Origin: CAWELS01 sp964468205 | GTDB taxonomy: Bacteria > Acidobacteriota > Terriglobia > Bryobacterales > Bryobacteraceae | NCBI GenBank assembly: GCA_964468205.1 | Contig: CAYXVG010000055.1 | Span: 1-44,695 of the forward strand | Direction: 5' to 3' | Length of the DNA: 44,695 bases | Shown: positions 8,131-15,592 of the stretch, piece by piece | How the letters are laid out: each line of letters opens with the position of its first letter | Position numbering within the stretch: the stretch's first letter is position 1 | Position numbers and translations under genes: made by a program | The notes under the pieces: generated by a model | What the model was told of the DNA's origin: nothing | Databases searched by the model: none | Seen by the model: the letters and a program-made list of their open reading frames with translations, nothing else

Positions 8131-11100
8131 ATGAGGGTTCTAATCGCGGCGATTTTACTCGCCGCCTCTACACTCTACGGGCAAACAACGGCATCGATCA
8201 GCGGGGAAGTTTTCGATCAAACCGGGAACCTGCTGGCCGGGGCCCAGGTTCGGGCGGTCAACGTGGAAATGGGACTCGAGCGGACCACGGTTTCGAACGC
8301 CAGAGGCCACTACGTCGTCACGCTTCTGCCGGCCGGGTTGTACGACCTGCATTTCAATCGTGACGGCTTTCAGCCCGTGGTTCACAAGGAAGTCGAGCTA
8401 ACCGTCGCTGAAACACGGCACCTCCACGTCACGCTCGCGGTGGGGACCGTGGAATTCGAGACCACGGTTACCGCGAACGCCCAATCCGTCAACACGCAGA
8501 CTTCTGAGCTGAGCTACCTCGTGGACGACCGCACCATGCGGGAGCTTCCGCTGAACGGCCGGAATTACACGGACTTGGCCCTGCTGCAACCGGGCGTCGT
8601 CGCCTTTCCCAACCGCGACGGCGGCTCGATCGTGGCCCATGGTTTGGCGACCAGCGTCAACGGCCAGGACCCGCGGTCCAATGTCTACCTGCTTGATGGA
8701 ACCCCGCAGAACGACTTCACCAATTCGCCGGCCGGCAGCGCCGCATCTACTGCGCTCGGAGTCGAAACAATACGAGAGTTCCGAGTGGAAACCAATGCTT
8801 ACAGCGCCCAGTACGGAAGAAACATGGGCGGGCAGATCAACGCACTTACGAAATCGGGCACCAACGACCTGCACGGTAACATATTCTACTTTCACCGGAA
8901 CGACAATCTGGACGCCCGGAATTTCTTCGACATCCAGAGACCCGAGTTTCGCCGCCATCAGTACGGCGGCACTGTAGGAGGGCCGATCCAGCGGAACCAG
9001 ACCTTCTTCTTCGCGGGGTACGAGGGGTTGCGCTCGGACAAGGGACGCACCATCAGCACGGTCACCCTCGACGAAGCGGTACGGCTGGGACCAGTCGATC
9101 CTGCGGTTCGGCCGTACCTCGACGAGTATCCGCTTCCGAACGGACGAAATCTCGGCGGCGGATTGGCGGAATTCACCTGGGGATTCAACGAAAAAGTCAA
9201 CCAGGATTTCGTGCAAGGCCGGGTAGACCATGTTATCAGCCCCAACCACCAGTTCTTCGGCCGGTACACTTTCGACGACGCCCGGCAGGATCTGCCCACC
9301 GATTTCCCGCAATTCCCGCGCCGGTTTCTCTCACGCAATCAGTTCGCGACCGCCGAGCTGAGTTCTGTTTTCTCGGCAACCACTTTAAACACACTCCGTC
9401 TTGGCTTCAGCCGTACCAACATCGGCCAGGATGTCGCCGTGAACACATCCCGCGAACTGGCCCCCTTCGTTCCCGGGCGCGATTCGATGGGCAACATAGA
9501 TATCGGCGGAGTTCCCCGCTTCGGGCCGCAAATATCGATTGACGTGAGCCTGGTGCAAAACGTCTACTCGGTGGACGAGAGCCTGACCCTGGTGCGGGGC
9601 AGCCACACGATCCGGCTGGGCGGGTTGGTGGAACGCTATCAGGACAACATGGTGAACCCGACCTTCAGCCGCGGTCTTCATATTTTCAATAACGTGCAGA
9701 GTTTCGTCGCCAACAACTCCGCGCGTTTTGTAGGCTTGACGCCGGAAGGCCAGTTTGACCGCTATTGGCGGTTTAACCTATATGCGGGCTACGTACAGGA
9801 TGATTGGACGGTGACCCCCCGCTTCACTCTCAACCTGGGTTTGCGCTACGAGACGACTTCCATGCCGAAAGACATCCAAGGACGGGATGCGACGCTCATC
9901 AACATGAGCGACACCGAACCCTTTGTTGGTCAGCTTCACGAGGGACCTTCGCGGCGTAACATCGCTCCGCGCTTCGGCTTCGCCTGGGACGTGAAAGGCG
10001 ACGGGAGCTTGGCGATGCGCGGCGGATACGGCTGGTTCTACAATACGAACAATCAGCAGAACCTCATCGTAACGGTAACAAATCCACCGTTTACACCCCG
10101 GATCGTGCAGGGCGGGCCGCTATTTCCGCAGCCGGACTTCGATCGGTTTGGAAGTGTATCGTTCCGGCCAGTGGACTGGAAAATCAAGGCGCCCAACGTC
10201 CACGTCTGGAATCTGAACGTGCAGAAGATGTTGCCGGCCGAGATACTGCTGACCGCTGGCTACGCCGGGTCACGGGGTGTTCACCTGTTTCGGAATGGGG
10301 ACGTGAACATCCCCGATCCCGAACGTTTGGACGACGGCACTCTCTTCTGGAGCGCTTCGGCAAGGCGGCCGAATTCCGCCTTTTCGACCATCGAATTAAA
10401 GCGGAGCGACGGGAACTCCTGGTACAACGCGTTGATTCTTGAGTTGCGCAAGCGGTTCCGCCACGGAGTCCGCTTCCAGTTCGCCTACACATTCTCGCGC
10501 AGCATCGACACCACTCAGGGATCAACATTTTTCTCCGACTCCAACAACGGAACGACATCCGCGTTCCCGGAATTTCCCGGGTTCTCCTATAACAAAGGCC
10601 TGTCGGACTTCCACGCCCGTCATAACTGGACTTTCAATTTCACCTGGGCAATACCGTTCGCGGAAGGCACTGCCGGCGCCGCGAAGAAGATTCTGGATGG
10701 ATGGGAGCTTTCTGGGATTCTGAATCATCGTTCTCCACAGCCGCTTACCGCTTTCTTGCAGCGAAACCGGTCACGCTCGCAGTGGGCGCCGTCGCTTGCT
10801 CCGGGATTGGGGTTTGACCGGCCAGACTTGGCCCCTGGGTACACCCACGAAACAGCAGTGGTGGGCGATCCAAATCAATGGTTCCGCCCCGAGGCTTTTG
10901 CACTGCAGCCGGCTGGCACGCTGGGCAACCTCGGGCGGGGAACTTTCGACGGTCCCAACCTGCGCGTTTACAATCTAGCCGTACTGAAGAATTTCCGCGT
11001 CCGGGAATCCACCAACATCCAGTTCCGGGCCGAATTCTTTAACGTGGCAAACCGCGCGAACTTCGACAGCCCAAGCCTGCAGGCGTTTGCCGGTGTAAGC

Positions 11101-11193
11101 GACAATGAACAACCGCTTTCGTCATTCGGGCGGGTCCGGAACACCGTCACCGACGCCCGGCAGATACAACTGGGGCTGAAGATATCTTTCTGA
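8131..11193 (+). CDS. Oar-like TonB-dependent receptor
   Basis: This 1020-residue outer-membrane protein starts with a signal peptide ending near LYGQ. A carboxypeptidase-regulatory-like beta-sandwich (about 20-105, SISGEVFDQTGNLLAGAQV) follows, then a plug-like domain with ELPLNGRNYTDLALLQPGV, a signature repeated in hundreds of acidobacterial receptors, and a long beta-barrel to the aromatic C-terminus LGLKISF, which ends in Phe as outer-membrane barrels do. It probably imports oligosaccharides, peptides or metal complexes with energy from TonB, but the ligand cannot be read from the sequence. GGGAGG lies just before the ATG. Placement 57 nt after three secreted propeller genes suggests that the four form one uptake or binding locus. 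Confidence 0.93.
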   Translation: MRVLIAAILLAASTLYGQTTASISGEVFDQTGNLLAGAQVRAVNVEMGLERTTVSNARGHYVVTLLPAGLYDLHFNRDGFQPVVHKEVELTVAETRHLHVTLAVGTVEFETTVTANAQSVNTQTSELSYLVDDRTMRELPLNGRNYTDLALLQPGVVAFPNRDGGSIVAHGLATSVNGQDPRSNVYLLDGTPQNDFTNSPAGSAASTALGVETIREFRVETNAYSAQYGRNMGGQINALTKSGTNDLHGNIFYFHRNDNLDARNFFDIQRPEFRRHQYGGTVGGPIQRNQTFFFAGYEGLRSDKGRTISTVTLDEAVRLGPVDPAVRPYLDEYPLPNGRNLGGGLAEFTWGFNEKVNQDFVQGRVDHVISPNHQFFGRYTFDDARQDLPTDFPQFPRRFLSRNQFATAELSSVFSATTLNTLRLGFSRTNIGQDVAVNTSRELAPFVPGRDSMGNIDIGGVPRFGPQISIDVSLVQNVYSVDESLTLVRGSHTIRLGGLVERYQDNMVNPTFSRGLHIFNNVQSFVANNSARFVGLTPEGQFDRYWRFNLYAGYVQDDWTVTPRFTLNLGLRYETTSMPKDIQGRDATLINMSDTEPFVGQLHEGPSRRNIAPRFGFAWDVKGDGSLAMRGGYGWFYNTNNQQNLIVTVTNPPFTPRIVQGGPLFPQPDFDRFGSVSFRPVDWKIKAPNVHVWNLNVQKMLPAEILLTAGYAGSRGVHLFRNGDVNIPDPERLDDGTLFWSASARRPNSAFSTIELKRSDGNSWYNALILELRKRFRHGVRFQFAYTFSRSIDTTQGSTFFSDSNNGTTSAFPEFPGFSYNKGLSDFHARHNWTFNFTWAIPFAEGTAGAAKKILDGWELSGILNHRSPQPLTAFLQRNRSRSQWAPSLAPGLGFDRPDLAPGYTHETAVVGDPNQWFRPEAFALQPAGTLGNLGRGTFDGPNLRVYNLAVLKNFRVRESTNIQFRAEFFNVANRANFDSPSLQAFAGVSDNEQPLSSFGRVRNTVTDARQIQLGLKISF

Positions 11194-11241
11194 ACTTACT
11201 GACACAACAGGATGCACACCGAACAGAAGAGGAGAAAGTCG

Positions 11242-11691
11242 ATGCTTTGGGTGGTTTTCGCGCTAGGAGCGGCCTTGGCTTGGGGAATGTACGGCCCCGC
11301 TTTGCATAAAGGTACGGCGTCGCTGGGGCATCCCATGCGAGCCTTGCTATGCGTGGGGGGCTCCTACTTCTTGATCGGCGTGCTTGTGCCGGCGATCGTT
11401 CTTTACCGCGAGGGGGCGCTTAACAGTTTCGGGCCTGGAGGGGTCTCCCTGGCAATGATGGCGGGCGGTTTGGGCGCGGCGGGGGCTATCTGTATCATCT
11501 TCGCCTTTCGAAACGACGGACTCCCGACGTATGTGATGCCTCTTGTGTTTGCTGGAGCGCCGGTGGTGAATGTCCTGGTGACGATGGTTACACACCCTCC
11601 CAAAACTGCGCCCAGTCCACTGCTGTACGTGGGATTCGTATTGGCCGCGGCCGGAGCGGGAATGGTGCTGTATTTTAAGCCCTCCTCGTAG
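11242..11691 (+). CDS. Small EamA-like membrane protein
   Basis: This 149-residue protein has about five hydrophobic segments (LWVVFALGAALAWGMYG, a segment near 35-55, MMAGGLGAAGAICIIFAF, YVMPLVFAGAPVVNVLVTM, YVGFVLAAAGAGMVLYF). The architecture resembles one half of an EamA/DMT transporter. I prefer the ATG at 11242 because AGGAG lies 7 nt upstream; an ATG at 11212 in frame would add a charged decapeptide. It lies 48 nt after the receptor gene on the same strand. Single-repeat EamA proteins can act as dimers; transport activity and substrate are unknown. It converges on the octaheme cytochrome gene. Confidence 0.7.
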   Translation: MLWVVFALGAALAWGMYGPALHKGTASLGHPMRALLCVGGSYFLIGVLVPAIVLYREGALNSFGPGGVSLAMMAGGLGAAGAICIIFAFRNDGLPTYVMPLVFAGAPVVNVLVTMVTHPPKTAPSPLLYVGFVLAAAGAGMVLYFKPSS

Positions 11692-11743
11692 GAGATCTCT
11701 CGCCGCTCTGCTTCCACCCTACCCGGAGGGTTGATCGCGCGCC

Positions 11744-12961
11744 TTACTCTCTCATCTCCGCGGCGAGGTACTTGATCTCGGTCAGAGCTTTTTTCATTGC
11801 GGCCCAGCCGTACCACGTGGCATAGTCGGGATTCGCGTGGAAGGTGCCCTGAAAAGCCCGCATACGATACTCGAGGTGCATCTCATGGAGGGTGGTTTCG
11901 ATGGGAGTGCCGGCGTCGTGAAATGTGAGCAAGTCCGGGTAGGCGTGGGAATAACTATCGGGTTTTGCGATCACCCCATCTTTGTAGAGGCCGGCGACGA
12001 TTTCGATCGCCTCGGCCAGCAGCCGGTCGGTTTCGCGAATCATATCGTCGCCCTTGTCGAGCTCGGCGCGAGCGAAGTTCATCGAGTGGCACTGGTTGCA
12101 GGTTTTGAGCATTTTATCGCGCTCGGCCTGCCACTCCTCCTGCGTCAAGCGCGCGACCTGGGCCTGCTTTACCACTTCCAGCCGGGCGGTGGGATTGCCA
12201 TCCGGGTCGAGCACGCCAAGAGCCTTCAGAATCGTAGCCCGATCGGAGGCCCACTGTTCGTTCTCCGGCATGGGAAGGCGAACGGCGAGAAATCCCCAGG
12301 CGGTGCGTACCTCGTGATTGCCTTCCTGCATATGGCAGGTTTGGCAGGTGGGAGCGGCAGTGCTCTCAGGCAGGGTCCCGTTCTGCCTGAGAAGAGCCCG
12401 CACACCATGTTTCGATGAAGAGTACATTTCCCACTGCGGATGGTCGAACCCCATGTGGCACGTCTGGCAAGCCTGCGGCTGCTGCGCCTCTACTTTTGAG
12501 AAAGTGTGGCGCGTGTGACATGCGTCGCAGGACGCGACTCCGAATCCGGCGCCCTGAGCTTTCAATTGCGCAATCTCTTCCTCGGTCTTCAGGCCGAGCT
12601 TGTGGCAACCACCGCAACCTTTCATTCCTTCCGTCTGCGCCATCGGCTGCCAGTGGAAGGTCGGCATCGCTTTCATAGCGGCCCATGCAAAGGCATGCTT
12701 GCCCTTGCTGAACTGCTCTACCTGGGTCGCGTGACACACTTTGCAGGTATCGGGCGTCGGGATCTTCACATCCTTGACGTCGTAGTCCGTGGTGTGATCT
12801 TCACCATGGCAAACCGAACAATCAACGGAGTTCTCGGAGTGCTTGCTCAGTTGCCAGTCAGAAACGATGTTTGGGGTTACTGTCTTGTGGCATTCGACAC
12901 AGGTCGCACCGGCGGCCGCTGCCGCCAACAGTAGGACAGATAGCAATATTCGGATGAACAT
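11744..12961 (-). CDS. Octaheme c-type cytochrome, hydroxylamine oxidoreductase-like
   Basis: This 405-residue periplasmic cytochrome has a signal peptide (MFIRILLSVLLLAAAAAGA) and eight CXXCH heme sites: CVECH, CSVCH, CKVCH, CGGCH, CDACH, CQTCH twice and CNQCH. The heme spacing, the SSSKHGVRALL segment and the C-terminal ANPDYATWYGWAAMKKALTEIK match the HAO family, which includes enzymes oxidising hydroxylamine or hydrazine and reductive relatives working on nitrite or hydroxylamine. Whether the Tyr that crosslinks the P460 heme is present cannot be decided without alignment. The start at 12961 is preferred because GTGGAG lies 7 nt upstream; an in-frame ATG at 12976 would put that site inside the gene. 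There is no NapC/NirT-type quinol partner beside it. A CRP/FNR-type site and a -10 box lie upstream. Confidence 0.88.
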   Translation of the reverse strand: MFIRILLSVLLLAAAAAGATCVECHKTVTPNIVSDWQLSKHSENSVDCSVCHGEDHTTDYDVKDVKIPTPDTCKVCHATQVEQFSKGKHAFAWAAMKAMPTFHWQPMAQTEGMKGCGGCHKLGLKTEEEIAQLKAQGAGFGVASCDACHTRHTFSKVEAQQPQACQTCHMGFDHPQWEMYSSSKHGVRALLRQNGTLPESTAAPTCQTCHMQEGNHEVRTAWGFLAVRLPMPENEQWASDRATILKALGVLDPDGNPTARLEVVKQAQVARLTQEEWQAERDKMLKTCNQCHSMNFARAELDKGDDMIRETDRLLAEAIEIVAGLYKDGVIAKPDSYSHAYPDLLTFHDAGTPIETTLHEMHLEYRMRAFQGTFHANPDYATWYGWAAMKKALTEIKYLAAEMRE

Positions 12962-12994
12962 AAGATTGCTCCACACAGCGATCCTCGCGAAGCA

Positions 12995-13000
12995 ATTCTA
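12995..13000 (-). promoter_or_regulatory. Candidate -10 box for octaheme cytochrome gene
   Basis: On the minus strand TAGAAT (13000 down to 12995) differs by one base from TATAAT. It predicts a transcript start near 12988, 27 nt before the start codon, leaving room for the GTGGAG ribosome site. No good -35 box is present, which suits an activator-dependent promoter. Confidence 0.5.
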
Positions 13001-13022
13001 CCAATGACGAGGAGATAGCCGG

Positions 13023-13038
13023 TGTGACCGTGGTCACT
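13023..13038. promoter_or_regulatory. CRP/FNR-family operator
   Basis: TGTGACCGTGGTCACT matches the CRP-type dyad TGTGA-N6-TCACA at nine of ten defined positions. The dyad centre (13030.5) lies 42-43 bp upstream of the start predicted from the -10 box, the standard class II activator position. It is entirely intergenic, upstream of the octaheme cytochrome gene. Which family member (CRP, FNR, Dnr or other) binds cannot be told. Confidence 0.55.
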
Positions 13039-13045
13039 GCTGGAG

Positions 13046-14311
13046 CTATCGCTGCCGCTTGCCCACGCAGTAGAGCCACTCGGAGGTCCGGAGGAAGATC
13101 TGACCACCCGAGATCGAGGGCGAACTGAGGGTGTAGCCGTTCATCTGGTTGGTGGCGAGTATCTCGAATTTAGGACCCGCCTTGATGACCACGGTCTGCC
13201 CGTCCTCATTCGACATGTAGAGTTTTCCGTCCGCTAGAACTGGGGACGAGGAGTAGGTCGCTGGGGGAATGCGTTCGGAACCCCACACGATATCGCCGGT
13301 CGATGGGTTCAGACAGTGGACAACACCACGGTCATCGAAGAGATAGAGATACTCTCCGTCGGTAACCGGACTCGGGACGTCGGGACCACGATCAAAGGTC
13401 CAGAGAAGCTTCGGCTCGATCTTGCTTCCGTTCTTTGTGATTCGGAACGCTTGGAACGGTGTCCGCCGGGTCGGCACAAAGATGAGGTCGTTATGGACGA
13501 CGGCGGACGAGATGATACGGTAGTTTGGTGCGTTCTGCGGATTGAGCCCGCCGCGGCGCCAGATCTCCCTGCCGGTTTTCGGATCATGACCAGTCACGTA
13601 GTCTCCGCCGGAAATCACAATCTGATCTTCGCCCTGCCCAGTAAGGAGCGCTGGCGTGGTATACGCGTCTGGAGATTCACGCAGTGCATCAGTGGGGCGG
13701 TCGACCCTCCACAAGGTTTTGCCAGTAGCTCCGTCGATCCGTAGGACATAAGACGGCTCATCGGTCTTCATGCCGTGAAGGCACTCGACGATGAGATCCC
13801 CATCGTAGAGTAGCGGTGAGGAAGCATAGCCCCAATTCAAGCCGAACTGGCCGTAGTCGGCTTGAATATCCCGTGCCCACAGTTCGCCGCCGTCGAAATC
13901 GAACGCCTTCAGGATCCCGGTACCGGTCATCACCCAAACAGTATTGCCGTCTGTTACCGGGGACGGCGACGACATGTTCTGCTTCCGCATTCGCACGTCG
14001 CCATCGCTGAGATGCTTCTTCCAAATGACTTCACCCTTATTGCGGTCAACGCACCAGAGGAAGAGGCTGCCTTCTTCTGCGACATTCAAAAAGATCTTCT
14101 CGCGCCAGATAATCGGGGTCGCGCCACTACGGTCCGGCATCGCCAGCTTCCAAGTGACATTCTCATCGTGACTCCACTCCACAGGGAGCCCTAGTTCGCC
14201 GCTTACGCCATAGAGATCGGGGCCGCGCCAGTGCGGCCAGTCAGCGGCGGCCACACCGCATAACAGCAATCCCAGAATCGTGATTTTCAAAAGAGAAACC
14301 CCATGCCTCAT
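13046..14311 (-). CDS. Secreted PQQ-like beta-propeller protein
   Basis: This 421-residue exported protein has a signal peptide (SLLKITILGLLLCGVAAA) followed by DWPHWRGPDLYGVSGELGLP, the opening motif shared with the other propellers here. Repeats with Trp-docking ends (GEVIWKK, GELWARD, KTLWRVD, REIWRRG, DIVWGSE) fill the rest. The start ATG at 14311 has AAGGAGG upstream; the longer frame to 14371 overlaps the divergent gene and lacks a ribosome site. It lies upstream of, and on the same strand as, the octaheme cytochrome, with 84 nt between that hold an independent promoter. No cofactor or catalytic residues are evident, so its function is unknown. Confidence 0.83.
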   Translation of the reverse strand: MRHGVSLLKITILGLLLCGVAAADWPHWRGPDLYGVSGELGLPVEWSHDENVTWKLAMPDRSGATPIIWREKIFLNVAEEGSLFLWCVDRNKGEVIWKKHLSDGDVRMRKQNMSSPSPVTDGNTVWVMTGTGILKAFDFDGGELWARDIQADYGQFGLNWGYASSPLLYDGDLIVECLHGMKTDEPSYVLRIDGATGKTLWRVDRPTDALRESPDAYTTPALLTGQGEDQIVISGGDYVTGHDPKTGREIWRRGGLNPQNAPNYRIISSAVVHNDLIFVPTRRTPFQAFRITKNGSKIEPKLLWTFDRGPDVPSPVTDGEYLYLFDDRGVVHCLNPSTGDIVWGSERIPPATYSSSPVLADGKLYMSNEDGQTVVIKAGPKFEILATNQMNGYTLSSPSISGGQIFLRTSEWLYCVGKRQR

Positions 14312-14337
14312 TGACCTTGCACCCTCCTTGGTAAGAT
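14311..14337 (+). promoter_or_regulatory. Possible sigma-70-type promoter for amidohydrolase gene
   Basis: TTGACC (14311-14316) and TAAGAT (14332-14337) could serve as -35 and -10 boxes, but the 15-nt spacer is short. They lie in the 52-nt divergent gap, 26 nt before the amidohydrolase start. Confidence 0.25.
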
Positions 14338-14363
14338 TACAACACGATTGGAAAGGAGAACGC

Positions 14364-15548
14364 ATGAGCACTTGTAACCGCCGCGAGTGGTTGGCTGGGC
14401 TTGGCGCCGCCGGAGCTGTTGGGTGCGGGCAAGGAGACGAGGGGCCGACGTCCGCGGCCCCGGAAGGATGCCTGGACGTTGCAAGTTACCAACCCAACAG
14501 CATGCTTCATGTGCCGGAAACGAGCGTTCCTAAGCCGAAGTTCCCGGTGATTGATATTCACTCGCATCTCACGTTCTCGGAAGACGAACCCGAAGGTCTC
14601 GACATCCCGATGCCTGCTGGCGAGATTCTGGAAACGATGGACCGCAAAGGGCTAAAGCTAATGCTGAACCTAACTGGCGGCCACGGCAAGGCATTGCGGC
14701 AAGCGATAGATACGTTTCAGAAGCCGCACCCGCACCGCTTTCGTGTATGTTGCGAACCCCATTGGAACAAGGCGGCCGATCCAGGCTATCCGCAATTCCA
14801 GGCTGAGGAGGTAGAGTCCGCGCGCAAAGCCGGCGCCGCCGGACTCAAGATACTGAAGACACTCGGCCTCTACCTTCGCGAGAACATCACTGACGGGCCA
14901 CTTGTGAAAGTCGACGATCCGCGTTTTGACCCGATGTGGGAAATCTGTGGGGCGCTCGACATGCCGGTGTTGATCCACACCTCGGACCCGGAGGCGTTCT
15001 TCCTTCCGATCGACCGCTTCAACGAGCGGTGGGAAGAATTGCACGCTCATCCCAACTGGTCGTTCCACGGCAAGGACTTCCCATCCGACCGCGAATTACA
15101 AGAAGCGCGTTTTCGGGTGTTGGCCAAGCACCCCAAAACGAAATTCGTCGTGTTGCACTTCGGAAACGCCGAGAACCTTCGCTACATTGCCGAGAACATG
15201 GACAAGTTCCATAACATGTACCTCGAGTTCGGCGCCCGCATTGGTGAATTGGGCCGGCAGCCGCGCACTTCCCGCTGGTTCTTCGAGAAATACCAGGACC
15301 GTATTCTCTTCGGCACTGACGCCGTTCCGCATGGAGACGAATACCCCCAGCAAGTGTTCAACGACCGGCTTTACGAAATCTACTACCGGTTTCTTGAAAC
15401 CGAAGACGAGTACTTCGATTACGCTCCCGCCGCGGCGCCACCGCAGGGACGGTGGAAAATCTACGGGATCGGCTTGCCGGATGCCATATTGAAGAAGGTC
15501 TATCACGACAATGCGGCGCGGCTACTCGGTCTGCCGATGCTGTCGTGA
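14364..15548 (+). CDS. Tat-exported (lipo)protein, amidohydrolase family 2
   Basis: This 394-residue TIM-barrel hydrolase or decarboxylase of the amidohydrolase-2 group (ACMSD-like superfamily) carries metal-ligand candidates HSH in FPVIDIHSHLTF, a central strand His (PVLIHTSD), FVVLHFGN and the Asp of ILFGTDAVPHGDEY. The N-terminus CNRREWLAGLGAAGAVGC has a twin-arginine motif and a Cys after AVG that could be a lipobox, so the protein is probably folded before export and may be membrane-anchored. The start at 14364 has AAAGGAG 7 nt upstream. It is divergent from the propeller gene and converges on the NrfD-cytochrome gene. The substrate cannot be assigned. Confidence 0.88.
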   Translation: MSTCNRREWLAGLGAAGAVGCGQGDEGPTSAAPEGCLDVASYQPNSMLHVPETSVPKPKFPVIDIHSHLTFSEDEPEGLDIPMPAGEILETMDRKGLKLMLNLTGGHGKALRQAIDTFQKPHPHRFRVCCEPHWNKAADPGYPQFQAEEVESARKAGAAGLKILKTLGLYLRENITDGPLVKVDDPRFDPMWEICGALDMPVLIHTSDPEAFFLPIDRFNERWEELHAHPNWSFHGKDFPSDRELQEARFRVLAKHPKTKFVVLHFGNAENLRYIAENMDKFHNMYLEFGARIGELGRQPRTSRWFFEKYQDRILFGTDAVPHGDEYPQQVFNDRLYEIYYRFLETEDEYFDYAPAAAPPQGRWKIYGIGLPDAILKKVYHDNAARLLGLPMLS

Positions 15549-15592
15549 TCCTGATCCCGGCATGGGCACCGAGCCCCGGCCGACTGACAAAT

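Noticed and set aside
8398..9312. Long minus-strand frame of 304 codons opposite the TonB receptor
   Set aside because: Its sequence has no domain pattern and it is fully covered by a clear receptor gene; it is a GC-driven shadow.
11718..11735. ACCCT...AGGGT hairpin as terminator between the EamA-like and octaheme genes
   Set aside because: The stem is 5 bp with no T-run; too weak to list as a feature.
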